Of a stretch of 64,000 nt of DNA, positions 18,458-27,172 are shown one piece after another (position 1 is the first letter of the stretch; each line of letters starts with the position of its first letter). Where the stretch lies: contig CAWBTE010000005.1 in NCBI GenBank assembly GCA_963791615.1, positions 730,361-794,360 on the forward strand. Reading direction: 5' to 3'. The stretch is from CAILZL01 sp963791615. GTDB lineage: Bacteria > Pseudomonadota > Gammaproteobacteria > Steroidobacterales > Steroidobacteraceae. The notes beneath the pieces are model-generated. The model ran no database searches. It saw nothing but the letters and a program-made list of their open reading frames with translations, and had not been told where the DNA came from. The position numbers were made by a program, and so were the translations under genes.

Positions 18458-18558
18458 AAAGGTTAGAAGGTATTGTGACCAATACATCACTAACAACAAC
18501 CGGGTGCCGCCCCCCATGCGACCTGGTGGTGTGCAAATCACAATAACTTCTAACCTTT
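18458..18558. repeat. 101-bp element with 21-bp terminal inverted repeats
   Basis: AAAGGTTAGAAGGTATTGTG at 18458 and its near-exact inverse ending at 18558 (20 of 21 bases pair). They enclose about 60 bp that contains no gene. The size and structure fit a miniature inverted-repeat element or a large cruciform or stem regulatory site. Just downstream, GTACCTGAGCTG is repeated in tandem (18565 and 18578). Confidence 0.6.
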
Positions 18559-18765
18559 GTCCCGGTACCTGAGCTGAGTACCTGAGCTGGGCAGCTACGA
18601 TTCAAGGTGTGTTTGCTGTTTTGTTTTAGGGTGTGCTAAAAGTTTGCCAGATAATCAAACCAATGGGAAACAGGGAGCGGCATTCATGACGATATACAGT
18701 ACCAAGACGGTTTATAAAGCACCTTTTAGGGTGCCTACGTTTAGTTAGGCGAATTCCTAACACCT

Positions 18766-19720
18766 GTGGCTAAGGCACGCAAAAGAACCATCGGTTCACT
18801 GGCATCGGAACTTGTCCAGAAGTCCCGAGATTCCGCGCTTTGCGCGATCCGCGTATTCAATGATCCTTATGTGTCGTTTAAGTCAGAGACATATATCGTC
18901 CTGATGATTATTGCGTAGACCAACTTGCTTCACGCCTACTACAGAAAGAGAAGAATCGAGTACCGATACTTTGCCAGGGCAGAGAAAGGTTTTTAACAAG
19001 ACAAAGCATGGTGCTGATAAATACTGGGACTTGAGCGATGCCTGAGCGACAAGGCGTGTCCACTAAGATAAGGACCGTTCCGTCTACAAATCTCAGGTTT
19101 CTAATTGGCTTGCGTCACGAGATTGAGCATCAGATGACGCGAACCGACATGTACTACGGCAGACACCAAGCCTGCGACTAAATTCATGACTTGCAAAGCT
19201 GTTTGGGAAGCGCAACGCCCTCGATCGTCATCTGACCTAACTGCAGTTCATCGAACTGTCTGACGAGCAGATCACAGGTCCGTCGCTCAGGCAATATTCC
19301 AGAGCGCCTGCAGTGCATTTGTCATCGAGTTCGACAACGCGCTGACCATGACGAGTACACAGTCCGAAATTTCGTTCAGACTCTAGTTCAAAAAGAAGCA
19401 AGTGAACAACCCGGTCAAGGCGGACCGCGTCGTAGAGTTCATAGATCCAGCTTCCGAGATCGCCAAGACCATCGACAAAGAGTACTGGTCAAAAAGAAGT
19501 CGAGAAGAAGAAGTACCGCGCCACAGATGTAGCTACTGAAGTTCGAAGGCAGCTTCACACGCTTCAAGGTTCAGCCGGAGCACTTACAGATGTGGAATCG
19601 AGGATGCGAAGAACCCAGCAAAGGGGTACGGAGTGGATATCGCTGGTATGGTATGGTTCGTCTTGGGTGGACCGATGCATTCTATTGTGCCAAGCCGATG
19701 AAGCACGATACTGCTAGACA
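18766..19720 (+). pseudogene. Degraded DUF3644-family gene
   Basis: Starting with GTG at 18766, the translation gives KARKRTIGSLASELVQKSRD, then FNDPYVSFKSETYIVLMIIA interrupted by TAG where the family has Trp, then NLLHAYYRK. After shifts it gives KTKHGADKYWDLSDA, NLRFLIGLRHEIEHQMTRTD (the family signature), FVIEFDNALTMTSTQSEIS, VEFIDPASEIAKTIDKEYW and AKGYGVDIAG. At least five frameshifts and several in-frame stops separate these pieces, far more damage than in neighbouring genes, so this is a true relic. DUF3644 proteins are of unknown function and are often found in mobile and defence-rich regions. This fills most of the apparent gene desert at 18559-19726. Confidence 0.8.
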
Positions 19721-19726
19721 GTGCAG

Positions 19727-19801
19727 TAGGTTGGGTTGAGTCTGCGAAGCCCAACTTTCGTTTGTCCCAGATGTTGGGCTTCGCAGACTCAGCCCAACCT
19801 A
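19727..19801. repeat. 75-bp palindromic element (29-bp arms)
   Basis: TAGGTTGGGTTGAGTCTGCG onward to 19755 pairs with the inverse at 19773-19801, with one mismatch in 29. This is the common GTTGGGCTTCGCAGACTC-type intergenic palindrome of gammaproteobacteria. It marks the right border of the degraded DUF3644 segment. Confidence 0.8.
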
Positions 19802-19819
19802 CCTGATGGCAACAAGCGG

Positions 19820-20284
19820 CTACAGCGCCTTATGCATCATGCTGTAGCCGGCGCGGGTGCTGAAACCCATCAACGAATAAAAACGTTGTGCGCGTACATT
19901 GCGGGCCGCGACTTCCATCTCAATATGCACGCAGCCACGTTCGCGCATTTCGGTTTCGGCGGTCTGCACCAGCAATCGCCCGATGCCCTTGCTGCGCATT
20001 TCTGAAATCACATACAGCTCATCGATGGCGGCAGTCAGTCCACCATGCTCGAAGCTGAACACGCAGCTGCATAGCAGGTAACCCAGCACCTGCTGATCGG
20101 TGTAGGCGATCCAGCCGCGGCCCAGATCCGGATGAGTGAAAAACTCACTCAACATGCGTCCGGCATCTTGCTCGGCAAAGCCGCGTATCTGCTCGTACTC
20201 CCAGTACTGGCGCATCATTTCGGTCAGCACCGGTATTGACGAAACTCCTGCAGGAGTGATGTGGGTGGTGGTTGGCATGTTCAT
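19820..20284 (-). CDS. GNAT-family N-acetyltransferase
   Basis: 154-residue single-domain GNAT enzyme, transferring an acetyl group from acetyl-CoA to an unknown amine. The core is visible: the beta4 strand AAIDELYVISEMRSKGIGRLL carries the R/Q-x-x-G-x-G/A acetyl-CoA pyrophosphate loop (RSKGIG). The following EVAARNVRAQRFYSLMGFS is the standard N-x-x-A-x-x-F-Y-x-x-x-G-F motif B. I start at 20284 (MNMPTTTHITPAG); an upstream in-frame ATG at 20353 would add an Arg-rich tail with no family match. It is divergent from the methyltransferase gene. Confidence 0.85.
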   Translation of the reverse strand: MNMPTTTHITPAGVSSIPVLTEMMRQYWEYEQIRGFAEQDAGRMLSEFFTHPDLGRGWIAYTDQQVLGYLLCSCVFSFEHGGLTAAIDELYVISEMRSKGIGRLLVQTAETEMRERGCVHIEMEVAARNVRAQRFYSLMGFSTRAGYSMMHKAL

Positions 20285-20539
20285 GCTTGTTGTTGTCGAG
20301 CTGTTTCGCTGTGTTCCCCGGCGCCCTGTCCATCGGCGCGCGCATCTTCGCATTGTTGACGCGCCCTGCCTACCGGCCGGGCGAAGGTGCGAACGGCACG
20401 GCCCGCTCCCGGGGTTGGCAAAACTTTACTGATCCAGCCGGCTGCGGGCGATGTCTGTGGGATACCATCGCAATCGCAGCCCGGGCCATGATTGCGGGCG
20501 CGATGAGCCTTTGAATTACAGTATCCGGAGGGGATCACC

Positions 20540-21316
20540 ATGCGTGTTACGAATACCGTTCTGGCCGCGAGCTTGCTGGCCATTGCCGGGTGGGCGAATG
20601 CGGCAGCACCTGCCATTCCCGACTATATCCAGAAAGCGGTCGCCGATCCGGGGCGTCCGGCCGCCGATACCCAGCGCGATGTGAATCGCAAGCCGGCCGA
20701 CGTGCTGGCCTTTGCCGGCGTCAAGCCGGGTGACAAGGTAGGCGAGCTGATGCCGGGGCGTGGCTTCTATTTCACCAAACTATTCTGCAAGATCGTTGGC
20801 GCCAGCGGCCATGTGTACACCATGAATGTCACGCGCGCCGTGGCCAACCTGTCCTCGCCCGACATGCCGGCGCAGGGCATGGGTGCGCCGGCTGCGCCTG
20901 CCCAGCCGCCCTGCGACAACGTCACCTCCGACGCAAAACTGGCCGCCGAGTTTGCGCTGCCCGCCGGCCTCGATCTGGTGTGGACCTCGGAGAACTATCA
21001 TGACCTGCACAACCCCATGTTCGGCAAGGCCGACATGGTGAAATTCAACAAGGCCATTTTTGATGCGCTCAAGCCCGGCGGCGTGTACATGGTGGAGGAT
21101 CATGCCGCGCAGACCGGCAGTGGAGTCCGCGACACCGATACCCTGCATCGCATTGATCCCGAGCAAGTGAAAAAGGATGTCACTGCCGCGGGCTTCGTAT
21201 TCGAAGGCAGTAGCGATGTACTGGTGAATCCGGCCGATGTACTCACCGGCAAGCCCTTTGATCTGGGCGGCAAGAGCAGCAAGTTCCTGCTCAAGTTCCG
21301 CAAACCGGCGCGCTGA
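20540..21316 (+). CDS. Exported class I methyltransferase-like protein
   Basis: 258 residues. A Sec signal peptide (MRVTNTVLAASLLAIAGWANA) precedes a Rossmann-like SAM-methyltransferase fold: GVKPGDKVGELMPGRGFYFTKLF as motif I, LDLVWTSENYHDLHN as motif II/IV and LKPGGVYMVEDHAA as motif V. This group of periplasm-directed predicted methyltransferases is common in gammaproteobacteria, but no substrate is known. An extracytoplasmic SAM-dependent enzyme would lack an obvious SAM supply, so it may have another activity. AGGGG lies 7-8 bp upstream of the ATG. Confidence 0.8.
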   Translation: MRVTNTVLAASLLAIAGWANAAAPAIPDYIQKAVADPGRPAADTQRDVNRKPADVLAFAGVKPGDKVGELMPGRGFYFTKLFCKIVGASGHVYTMNVTRAVANLSSPDMPAQGMGAPAAPAQPPCDNVTSDAKLAAEFALPAGLDLVWTSENYHDLHNPMFGKADMVKFNKAIFDALKPGGVYMVEDHAAQTGSGVRDTDTLHRIDPEQVKKDVTAAGFVFEGSSDVLVNPADVLTGKPFDLGGKSSKFLLKFRKPAR

Positions 21317-21323
21317 TCCTGGT

Positions 21324-21391
21324 GTAGGGGCGGGTTTGAAACCCGCCCTCCGTGCCGCTAAAGGCAAGGGCGGCTCACGAGCCGCCCCTAC
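21324..21391. repeat. REP-like palindrome pair
   Basis: GTAGGGGCGGGTTTGAAACC continuing to the first palindrome end, then an opposing copy ending GAGCCGCCCCTAC at 21391. Same family as 9693-9768; it lies 7 bp after the methyltransferase stop. Confidence 0.75.
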
Positions 21392-21542
21392 GTATGGCGT
21401 CTTTGGTGTCCAGTAATCCAGCCTGCGTTTGCGCAGGGCAGCATCGGGCAATACACCGCCGCCACAGCCTGATTGATTATTGCCCTGTATTTGAGTTCTG
21501 ATGTGCTCCGGAAGCGCCGACAGATAGCTTTCTGGAGGAAAC

Positions 21543-22145
21543 ATGCTGCGAGTGTATGGCGATGTGTATTCCGGCAACTGCTACAAGCTGAAGTTGCTGA
21601 TGAACCAGCTGGATATCAAACATGAGTGGATATCCATTGATCTGCTCAAACAGGAAACGCGCACGCCGGAATTTCTGGCGAAGAATCCCAACGGCAAGGT
21701 GCCGGTGCTGGAACTCACCAATGGCGTGTTTCTCGCCGAGTCCAATGCCATCCTGCATTATCTGGCCGACGGTACGCTGTTGCTGCCGCACGGCAAGTTC
21801 CAGCATGCGCAGGTGTTGCAATGGCTGTTCTTCGAACAGTACAGCCATGAGCCTTACGTTGCGGTAGCGCGCTTTATAGTTCGTTATCTGGGCCGGCCGG
21901 CGGACAAGGAAGACACACTCCAGTCAAAAATGGCGCCGGGCTACAAGGCGCTGGATGTCATGGAAAAGCATCTGAGTGGCCATCATTACTTTGTCGCAGA
22001 TCACTACACCATTGCCGACATTGCGCTGTATGCCTATACCCATGTAGCGCATGAGGGTGGTTTTGATCTGACTCGCTATCCGAAGATTCGCACCTGGCTG
22101 CAACGCGTGCAGGGTCAGGCGGGGTATGTGGGGATGAGTGGCTAG
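21543..22145 (+). CDS. Glutathione S-transferase family protein
   Basis: 200-residue cytosolic GST. The N-terminal thioredoxin-fold domain has YGDVYSGNCYKLKLLMNQL (catalytic Ser/Cys region) and NPNGKVPVLELTNGVFLAES (cis-Pro and the ES glutathione-binding pair). The C-terminal helical domain contains HHYFVADHYTIADIALYAY, the N-capping and hydrophobic-staple motif of GSTs. TGGAGGAAAC ends 2 bp before the ATG, a strong ribosome site. It likely conjugates or reduces electrophiles with glutathione; substrate unknown. Confidence 0.9.
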   Translation: MLRVYGDVYSGNCYKLKLLMNQLDIKHEWISIDLLKQETRTPEFLAKNPNGKVPVLELTNGVFLAESNAILHYLADGTLLLPHGKFQHAQVLQWLFFEQYSHEPYVAVARFIVRYLGRPADKEDTLQSKMAPGYKALDVMEKHLSGHHYFVADHYTIADIALYAYTHVAHEGGFDLTRYPKIRTWLQRVQGQAGYVGMSG

Positions 22146-22171
22146 AACGAATGGCACTTACTTAAGACATC

Positions 22172-22197
22172 GTCATTCCCGCGCAGGCGGGAATGAC
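22172..22197. repeat. Short intergenic palindrome
   Basis: GTCATTCCCGC / GCGGGAATGAC palindrome around GCAG, a widespread REP-type unit, 26 bp after the GST stop. Confidence 0.7.
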
Positions 22198-22290
22198 GGA
22201 GTAAGCCCCATTCTGGCTGGAGCCGGTTCTCAAGCCTGTCATTTGACTGTGATCGGGCGCGCCTTCCGGTTTTATGAATCCCGATCAATC

Positions 22291-23427
22291 TCAGACCACA
22301 AATATTAAAGGGTCAACCATCTGTCGCCATGCCAGCATGCCGCCTGCAACATTCAAGGCAGCAGTACGTCCTTGTGCCTGTGCCCATCGGCAGGCTTGTG
22401 CACTGCGGCCGCCGCTGCGACAGACAAAAATCAACTGCAACTCTTTGTCAAAGCTTGCTGAACTTTGCAGGAGCTGCTGTAGCGGGATGTTGGACGAACC
22501 TTCGATATGACCGGCGGCATATTCGTATGGCTCGCGGACATCGACCAGCTGGAGGTGAGTGTGGGCGGTGTTCATCAGTGTGCGTAATTCACTGACTGAA
22601 ATGGCACTGACTGAAATAGCGAGTGTTTCGTCAATCGCGCAGGCGACCAGCTGATCCTGTGGTGACTTGATGCTGGGCTGAGTCCCGCATACCGCACAGT
22701 CAGTGCGGGCAGCAAAACTGAATTCGTTGAAGCGCATGTCCAGCGCATCGTATGTCAGCAGCCGGCCCAGCAACGGTTCACCGATGCCGGTAATCAGCTT
22801 GATGGCTTCGGTAGCCTGAATTGTGCCCATCACGCCCGGCAATACACCCAGTACACCAGCTTCAGCACAATTGGGAACTGCGCCATCCGCAGGGGGTTGC
22901 GGAAACAGGCAGCGATAGCAGGGCCCACGCTGCGGCACATAGGTGAACGCCTGACCTTCAAAGCGATGAATGGCAGCCGACACCAGCGGCTTGCGCAACA
23001 GTACGCAGGCATCGTTGACCAGATAGCGTGTCGCAAACCGATCCGTGCCATCCAGCACCAGATCATAGCCGCGCAGGATTTCCATAACATTGCTGGCGCG
23101 CAGCTCAATGGCAAACACAACCACGTTCAAATGCGGATTGAGCGCCAGCAGTCGTTCACGCGCAACTTCAGCTTTGGGTTGCGCAACCTGCTGTGTGTCG
23201 AACAACACCTGACGTTGCAGATTGGAGATATCAATACGATCAAAATCCACAATGCCAATTGTGCCAATACCCGCCGCCGCCAGATACAGCAGGGCAGGAG
23301 AGCCCAGTCCACCTGCTCCCACTACCAGCACGCGCGCCGCTTTCAGCTTTTCCTGCCCGGCAAGGCCCAGTTCACTCAAGGACAAGTGACGGCTGTATCG
23401 GGCAAGTTCGTCCGGAGTCAGATTCAT
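22291..23427 (-). CDS. E1-like adenylyltransferase with C-terminal rhodanese (MoeB/MoeZ type)
   Basis: 378 residues. The N-terminal ThiF/MoeB domain adenylates and then thiocarboxylates the C-terminal glycine of a small sulfur carrier (MoaD, ThiS or relatives). ATP site VLVVGAGGLGSPALLYLAAA is at about 33-52; Zn cysteines are in CYRCLFP and CAVCG; the catalytic-Cys region is NCAEAGVLGVLPGV. The C-terminal rhodanese domain has the persulfide loop VCRSGGRSAQA. I start at 23427 (MNLTPDELARYSRH), the family's usual N-terminus; upstream in-frame sequence lacks similarity. It stands alone, so whether it serves molybdopterin, thiamine or cysteine synthesis is open; the molybdenum enzyme 5 kb away makes molybdopterin plausible. 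Confidence 0.9.
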   Translation of the reverse strand: MNLTPDELARYSRHLSLSELGLAGQEKLKAARVLVVGAGGLGSPALLYLAAAGIGTIGIVDFDRIDISNLQRQVLFDTQQVAQPKAEVARERLLALNPHLNVVVFAIELRASNVMEILRGYDLVLDGTDRFATRYLVNDACVLLRKPLVSAAIHRFEGQAFTYVPQRGPCYRCLFPQPPADGAVPNCAEAGVLGVLPGVMGTIQATEAIKLITGIGEPLLGRLLTYDALDMRFNEFSFAARTDCAVCGTQPSIKSPQDQLVACAIDETLAISVSAISVSELRTLMNTAHTHLQLVDVREPYEYAAGHIEGSSNIPLQQLLQSSASFDKELQLIFVCRSGGRSAQACRWAQAQGRTAALNVAGGMLAWRQMVDPLIFVV

Positions 23428-23639
23428 GCGACAGACTGTAAACCAGGTGAATTGCCTAAGCCATGGGGCAACGCTAACACTGCTTGATGCAAGGCAGGAG
23501 AGGGCGGGTGTGGCTCTGTTAAGCAGGCTGCGCACACTCACCATGCAGGAACAAATAAACGTACTGCTGCACTGATAGTTCGAATGCAAGGTCGGCCGAT
23601 GAAAGGGAGGGCCTGATTTATTGCGCCCTCCAGGCACGT

Positions 23640-23930
23640 TCACAGCGCAATCGTATAACTTGCCGTGGTGCTGTTTTTAATCTCTTCGACGCTGACACCC
23701 GGCGCCAGCTCGGTCAGCCGGAAAGCGCTATGTCGGTCAGGACGCGAAAATACCGCCAGATCGGTGATCAACATGTCCACCACATTCGAACCGGTCAAGG
23801 GCAGCTCACAGCGCGGCTTGAATTTTGCCGCCCCATCTTTCGAGGTGTGTTCCATCACCACCACCACGCGCTTGACGCCTGCTACCAGATCCATGGCGCC
23901 ACCCATGCCTTTGACCATCCTGGCTGGGCA
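23640..23930 (-). pseudogene. Remnant of 3-oxoacid CoA-transferase subunit B
   Basis: The translation MVKGMGGAMDLVAGVKRVVV onward to the stop at 23640 matches the C-terminal third of ScoB/AtoA-type CoA-transferase beta subunits (KGMGGAMDLV, EHTSKDG, LPLTG, VVDMLITDLAVF, ELAPGVSVEEI). The N-terminal two thirds, with the catalytic Glu, and the whole alpha subunit are absent. Similarity begins abruptly at about 23930 next to the GH3 gene, which marks a deletion or insertion junction. The fragment itself is clean. Confidence 0.8.
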
Positions 23931-24025
23931 AACGACCACCAAGTTTCAATTCGGTAGCTGGTTCACACCTGGAAAAAACGCCGACCCGGGCTGGAATCAA
24001 TCGAGATACCGGCATCGACACTCAA

Positions 24026-26220
24026 TCAATAACTCAATCCGAAACCGAATGGGTAAAGCGTGTCTTTGACGGGATAACCGGGGGCATCGGGATCGTTGTC
24101 CAGCACTGCCTGCAGGTTGTTGGCCAACGCAAACGGCAACTTGCCACCGGGCTTGAACTTCCCGGTGATCACATCCATCAGTGCGGCGTCGCTGACACCG
24201 AACCCAGCCAGAATGGCGCCCGCATTTTTCAAGCCACTGGCCTCGTCGAGCACATAGGGCTGGCGAAAGTAGATACTCAGGATGGTTTTTTGCGGGCCCA
24301 CTTCGTTCATCACCGCCTTGATGTCATCCAGTGACGGCGAGATTTGCCATGACGTTGACGCTGCCATGGCGGAGAACGAAATATTGCTGACTTCCCAGGG
24401 AAACGCACCACCAAACATCAAGGTGTTGTCGACACTTTCCGGATCCGCTGCACCCCAGGTCTTTCCTGTAATCGGGCTGAGGTAAGCCGTATTCGCGCCA
24501 CTGCCGATATCGGTACTGCGGTAAGTGCTGGTAATGACTCGCGGGTTGGACACTTCGACGCGAATTATCGCGAAGTCGGCGCCAGTGGCGCTGGGCCGGG
24601 AATCCGTTCCGTCATGATCACCATTGACGACGACGTAGCCGCCGTAGCCAGCTCCAGAGACCACGGATGGATTCAACCCCATCGTGTACAGCTTGACAGG
24701 GCTTGTTGCCCTGGGCGCAGGCAGCGGCAGGATTCTGCCGGCCCGCTGTCGTTGATTCTGCAACAGCACAATCGACTTGCGCTGCGCTGCCAGTGCTCTC
24801 GCGCGAAACTCATCATTGCCGATGATGTCAGCAGCCTTGCTGGCATCGACGTAGGGGTTTTCAAACAAACCCAGCTGGAATTGCTCACTCAGCAGGCGTC
24901 TTGCGGCTTCATCAATACGTGTTTGCGCAACCAGTCCGGCCGTCACCAGGTCAATGATGGTTTGCTTGTCATTGAAACCTGACAGCACGTCAGTGCCGCC
25001 ATTGATCGCTGCGGCGACCCGCTGCGGAATGCTCCTGTTTTCCAGACCCCAGGCGCGGGTCGTTATGATGCCCGTATCGGAATTGACGTAGCCATTGAAG
25101 CTCAGCTTGCCCCGCAACAGATCGGTAACGATCTGCTTCGAAAACGCCATGCCCACCTGCTCATAGCGCACACCCTGGTACGCTAAGATTTATCGGCACG
25201 CCGTAGTACGGCATCACCGATGCGACCCCTGCGTTGATGGCGGTCTTGAAGGGCAGCATGTGATTCGCAAACTTGACCCGCCGGATAGATCTGTGTCTTG
25301 CCGAATGAGTAATGTGGATCAAGCCCAAACTCTTGCGGACCGCCGCCCGGGAAATGTTTGATGGTCAGCGCCACTGCTGAATCCGGATTCAATGGACCGC
25401 CCTGCAGATTTTCCACCAGCACTTTGATGATAGCCGCATTGAGTTTGAAGTCTTCACTGAAGGTTTCATGCATGCGATACCAGCGTGGTTCGGTGGCCGT
25501 GTCCGCCATGTAGCCATACATACCGCGCAAACCAATTGCTCTCCATTCCGCCGCCATGGTGCGGGCGAACTCCTTGATCAAGCCCATATCGCGCGTTGCA
25601 GCAAGGCCCGCTTCTTTCGGCCATTCGGAAAAAGAGCCCGCAGCGGTATTGATGCCGAAGCGTGCATCGCGTTCATAGTGATTGCGTGCGTTCGACTTGA
25701 ATACCACGGGAATGCCCAGACGCGTTGCTTCAGCCATTTGCTGGATGGTATTCGTCCAGTTGGCGGCCTGCTCCGGCGTAACGGGCTGGCCGCTCAAGCC
25801 AGGATTCGCCGATTGAACCGGCGCCGCCATCACCACGCTGCGAAAAATGAAACGCGTCATCTTCTGCGTGTTTATGTAGTTGTCAGCCTGCGCTTCCAGT
25901 GCGCCACCGAAACCGGGATTGAGTGTATCAATCAACATCATGCCAGCCTTCTCTTCAAGGCTCATCTGTGCCAAAAGATCCCCGACACGCACGTCAACTG
26001 GCAACCGCCAGTCTTCATACGGATCAAGTCTGCCATTGCTGTTCAGATCTTTGAACTGCAAGTTATCGATGTTCAGGATGGTTTTACTGCGCACAGTCAG
26101 TGTTGGCTGTTGCAGCTTGCGGGCCGCACCCTGACCATCAAGCGTCATTCCCACGCTGACAATGGCAGCGACCATCAGCGTCATGGCCATTTTGTGAGCA
26201 AGGCAAGTAGCTCGCTTCAT
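24026..26220 (-). pseudogene. Glycoside hydrolase family 3 beta-glucosidase-like, two frameshifts
   Basis: Exported GH3 enzyme of about 730 residues read in three frames: 26220 to about 25284, then about 25284-25186, then about 25185-24026. The N-terminal part has a signal peptide, MSLEEKAGMMLIDTLNPG, PVVFKSNARNHYERDARFG, RWYRMHETFSED and KHFPGGGPQEFGLDPHY. The short middle frame gives KFANHMLPFKTAINAGVASV and MPYYGVPINL. The last frame starts AYQGVRYEQVGMAFSK and ends with the family C-terminus LYPFGFGLSY. GFVNSDTG-type nucleophile context is seen as GYVNSDTG. Each break is removed by deleting one base, so this may be an intact gene with two base errors. It probably cleaves beta-glucosides or related glycans in the periplasm. 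Confidence 0.82.
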
Positions 26221-26475
26221 ATTGTTTCTCGTAGTGGTGCGAGCGGAGCAGGCAGCAAGGGTAAATTTCATGGCGCTTTATGATCCACGCTGTCTGTGTG
26301 ATCCACAATCAGCGCTTGCAGCGAACACGCGGGGATAGTAGCTTTGTTTATGACAATCCATGAACGTTAGCGATAGAGTGCCTTCCGGCAGAGTCGCGTT
26401 GCCAGCGTGACATTCCTGATAATCAAACTACGGTGCGCTACTTTTCCAATGCTCGTAACCCCTGGGATAAAAGCG

Positions 26476-27081
26476 ATGAAACATACGACATACATGCCAT
26501 TAGCTCTGGTTGCTGCAGTGGCGGCCATTTCTGGCTGCGCCACGCCACAGTCGACGTCGCCAGGATCGGGTTGGCAGTCACTGGTTCAGGGCACGGTGGG
26601 GCTGGATAACTTCAACCGGGTGGGCCCGGTGAACTGGGTCGGCACGGACGGCGCAATCCAGGCGAATCCCACGGGCACGGAATCCGGTTTCCTGATGACC
26701 AAGGCGTCGTATGGCGACTTCATGATCAAGGCGGAGCTATGGGTAGATGAGGTTGCCAACAGCGGCATTTTCATCCGCTGCGCTAACCCGGTACAAATCA
26801 ACGCCCAGAACTGTTATGAAGTGAACGTTTTCGACAAGCGGCCTGACCCGAGTTACGGTACTGGCGCGATCGTGAACGTCGCAAAGGTAGACCCGATGCC
26901 CAGGGCCGCCGGCAAGTGGAATACGCTGGAAATTACGGCGCAGGGGCCGCATCTGGTGATTACCTTCAACGGGCAGAAGACGGTGGATATTCAGGATGGA
27001 AAACATGCCGCGGGTCCCTTCGCGTTGCAGTGGGGGGCGGGCGTCGTCAAGTTTCGAAGTGTGCAGGTCAAACCGCTTTGA
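26476..27081 (+). CDS. DUF1080 (3-keto-disaccharide hydrolase-like) lipoprotein
   Basis: 201 residues. The lipoprotein signal ends in the lipobox AISGC (Cys about 23). The rest is a concanavalin-like jelly roll of the DUF1080 family: GDFMIKAELWVDEVANSGIF, YEVNVFDKRPDP, KWNTLEITAQGPHLVITFNG and GPFALQWGAGVVKFRSVQVK. Members hydrolyse or bind 3-keto-glycosides or other glycans. The start at 26476 gives a clean signal peptide; GGGAT lies 8 bp upstream. It is divergent from the GH3 gene, and the pair suggests a small glycan-use locus. Confidence 0.85.
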   Translation: MKHTTYMPLALVAAVAAISGCATPQSTSPGSGWQSLVQGTVGLDNFNRVGPVNWVGTDGAIQANPTGTESGFLMTKASYGDFMIKAELWVDEVANSGIFIRCANPVQINAQNCYEVNVFDKRPDPSYGTGAIVNVAKVDPMPRAAGKWNTLEITAQGPHLVITFNGQKTVDIQDGKHAAGPFALQWGAGVVKFRSVQVKPL

Positions 27082-27172
27082 TTCGAACAGCGATTACTCA
27101 CCACATTGGTTGAGTCGTTGAATCCACAGCATCGACGTAGCTGCCTGCGGGCAGTTCGACCGTCAACAGACC

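Noticed and set aside
18458..18558. The 101-bp inverted repeat as an attC site
   Set aside because: The arms begin with GGTTAG and end with CTAACC, the wrong orientation for R'' and R' on either strand.
18744..18750. GTTAGGC before the DUF3644 relic, as an integron core
   Set aside because: No complementary GCCTAAC or folded attC follows the gene, and a lone 7-mer is expected by chance several times in 64 kb.
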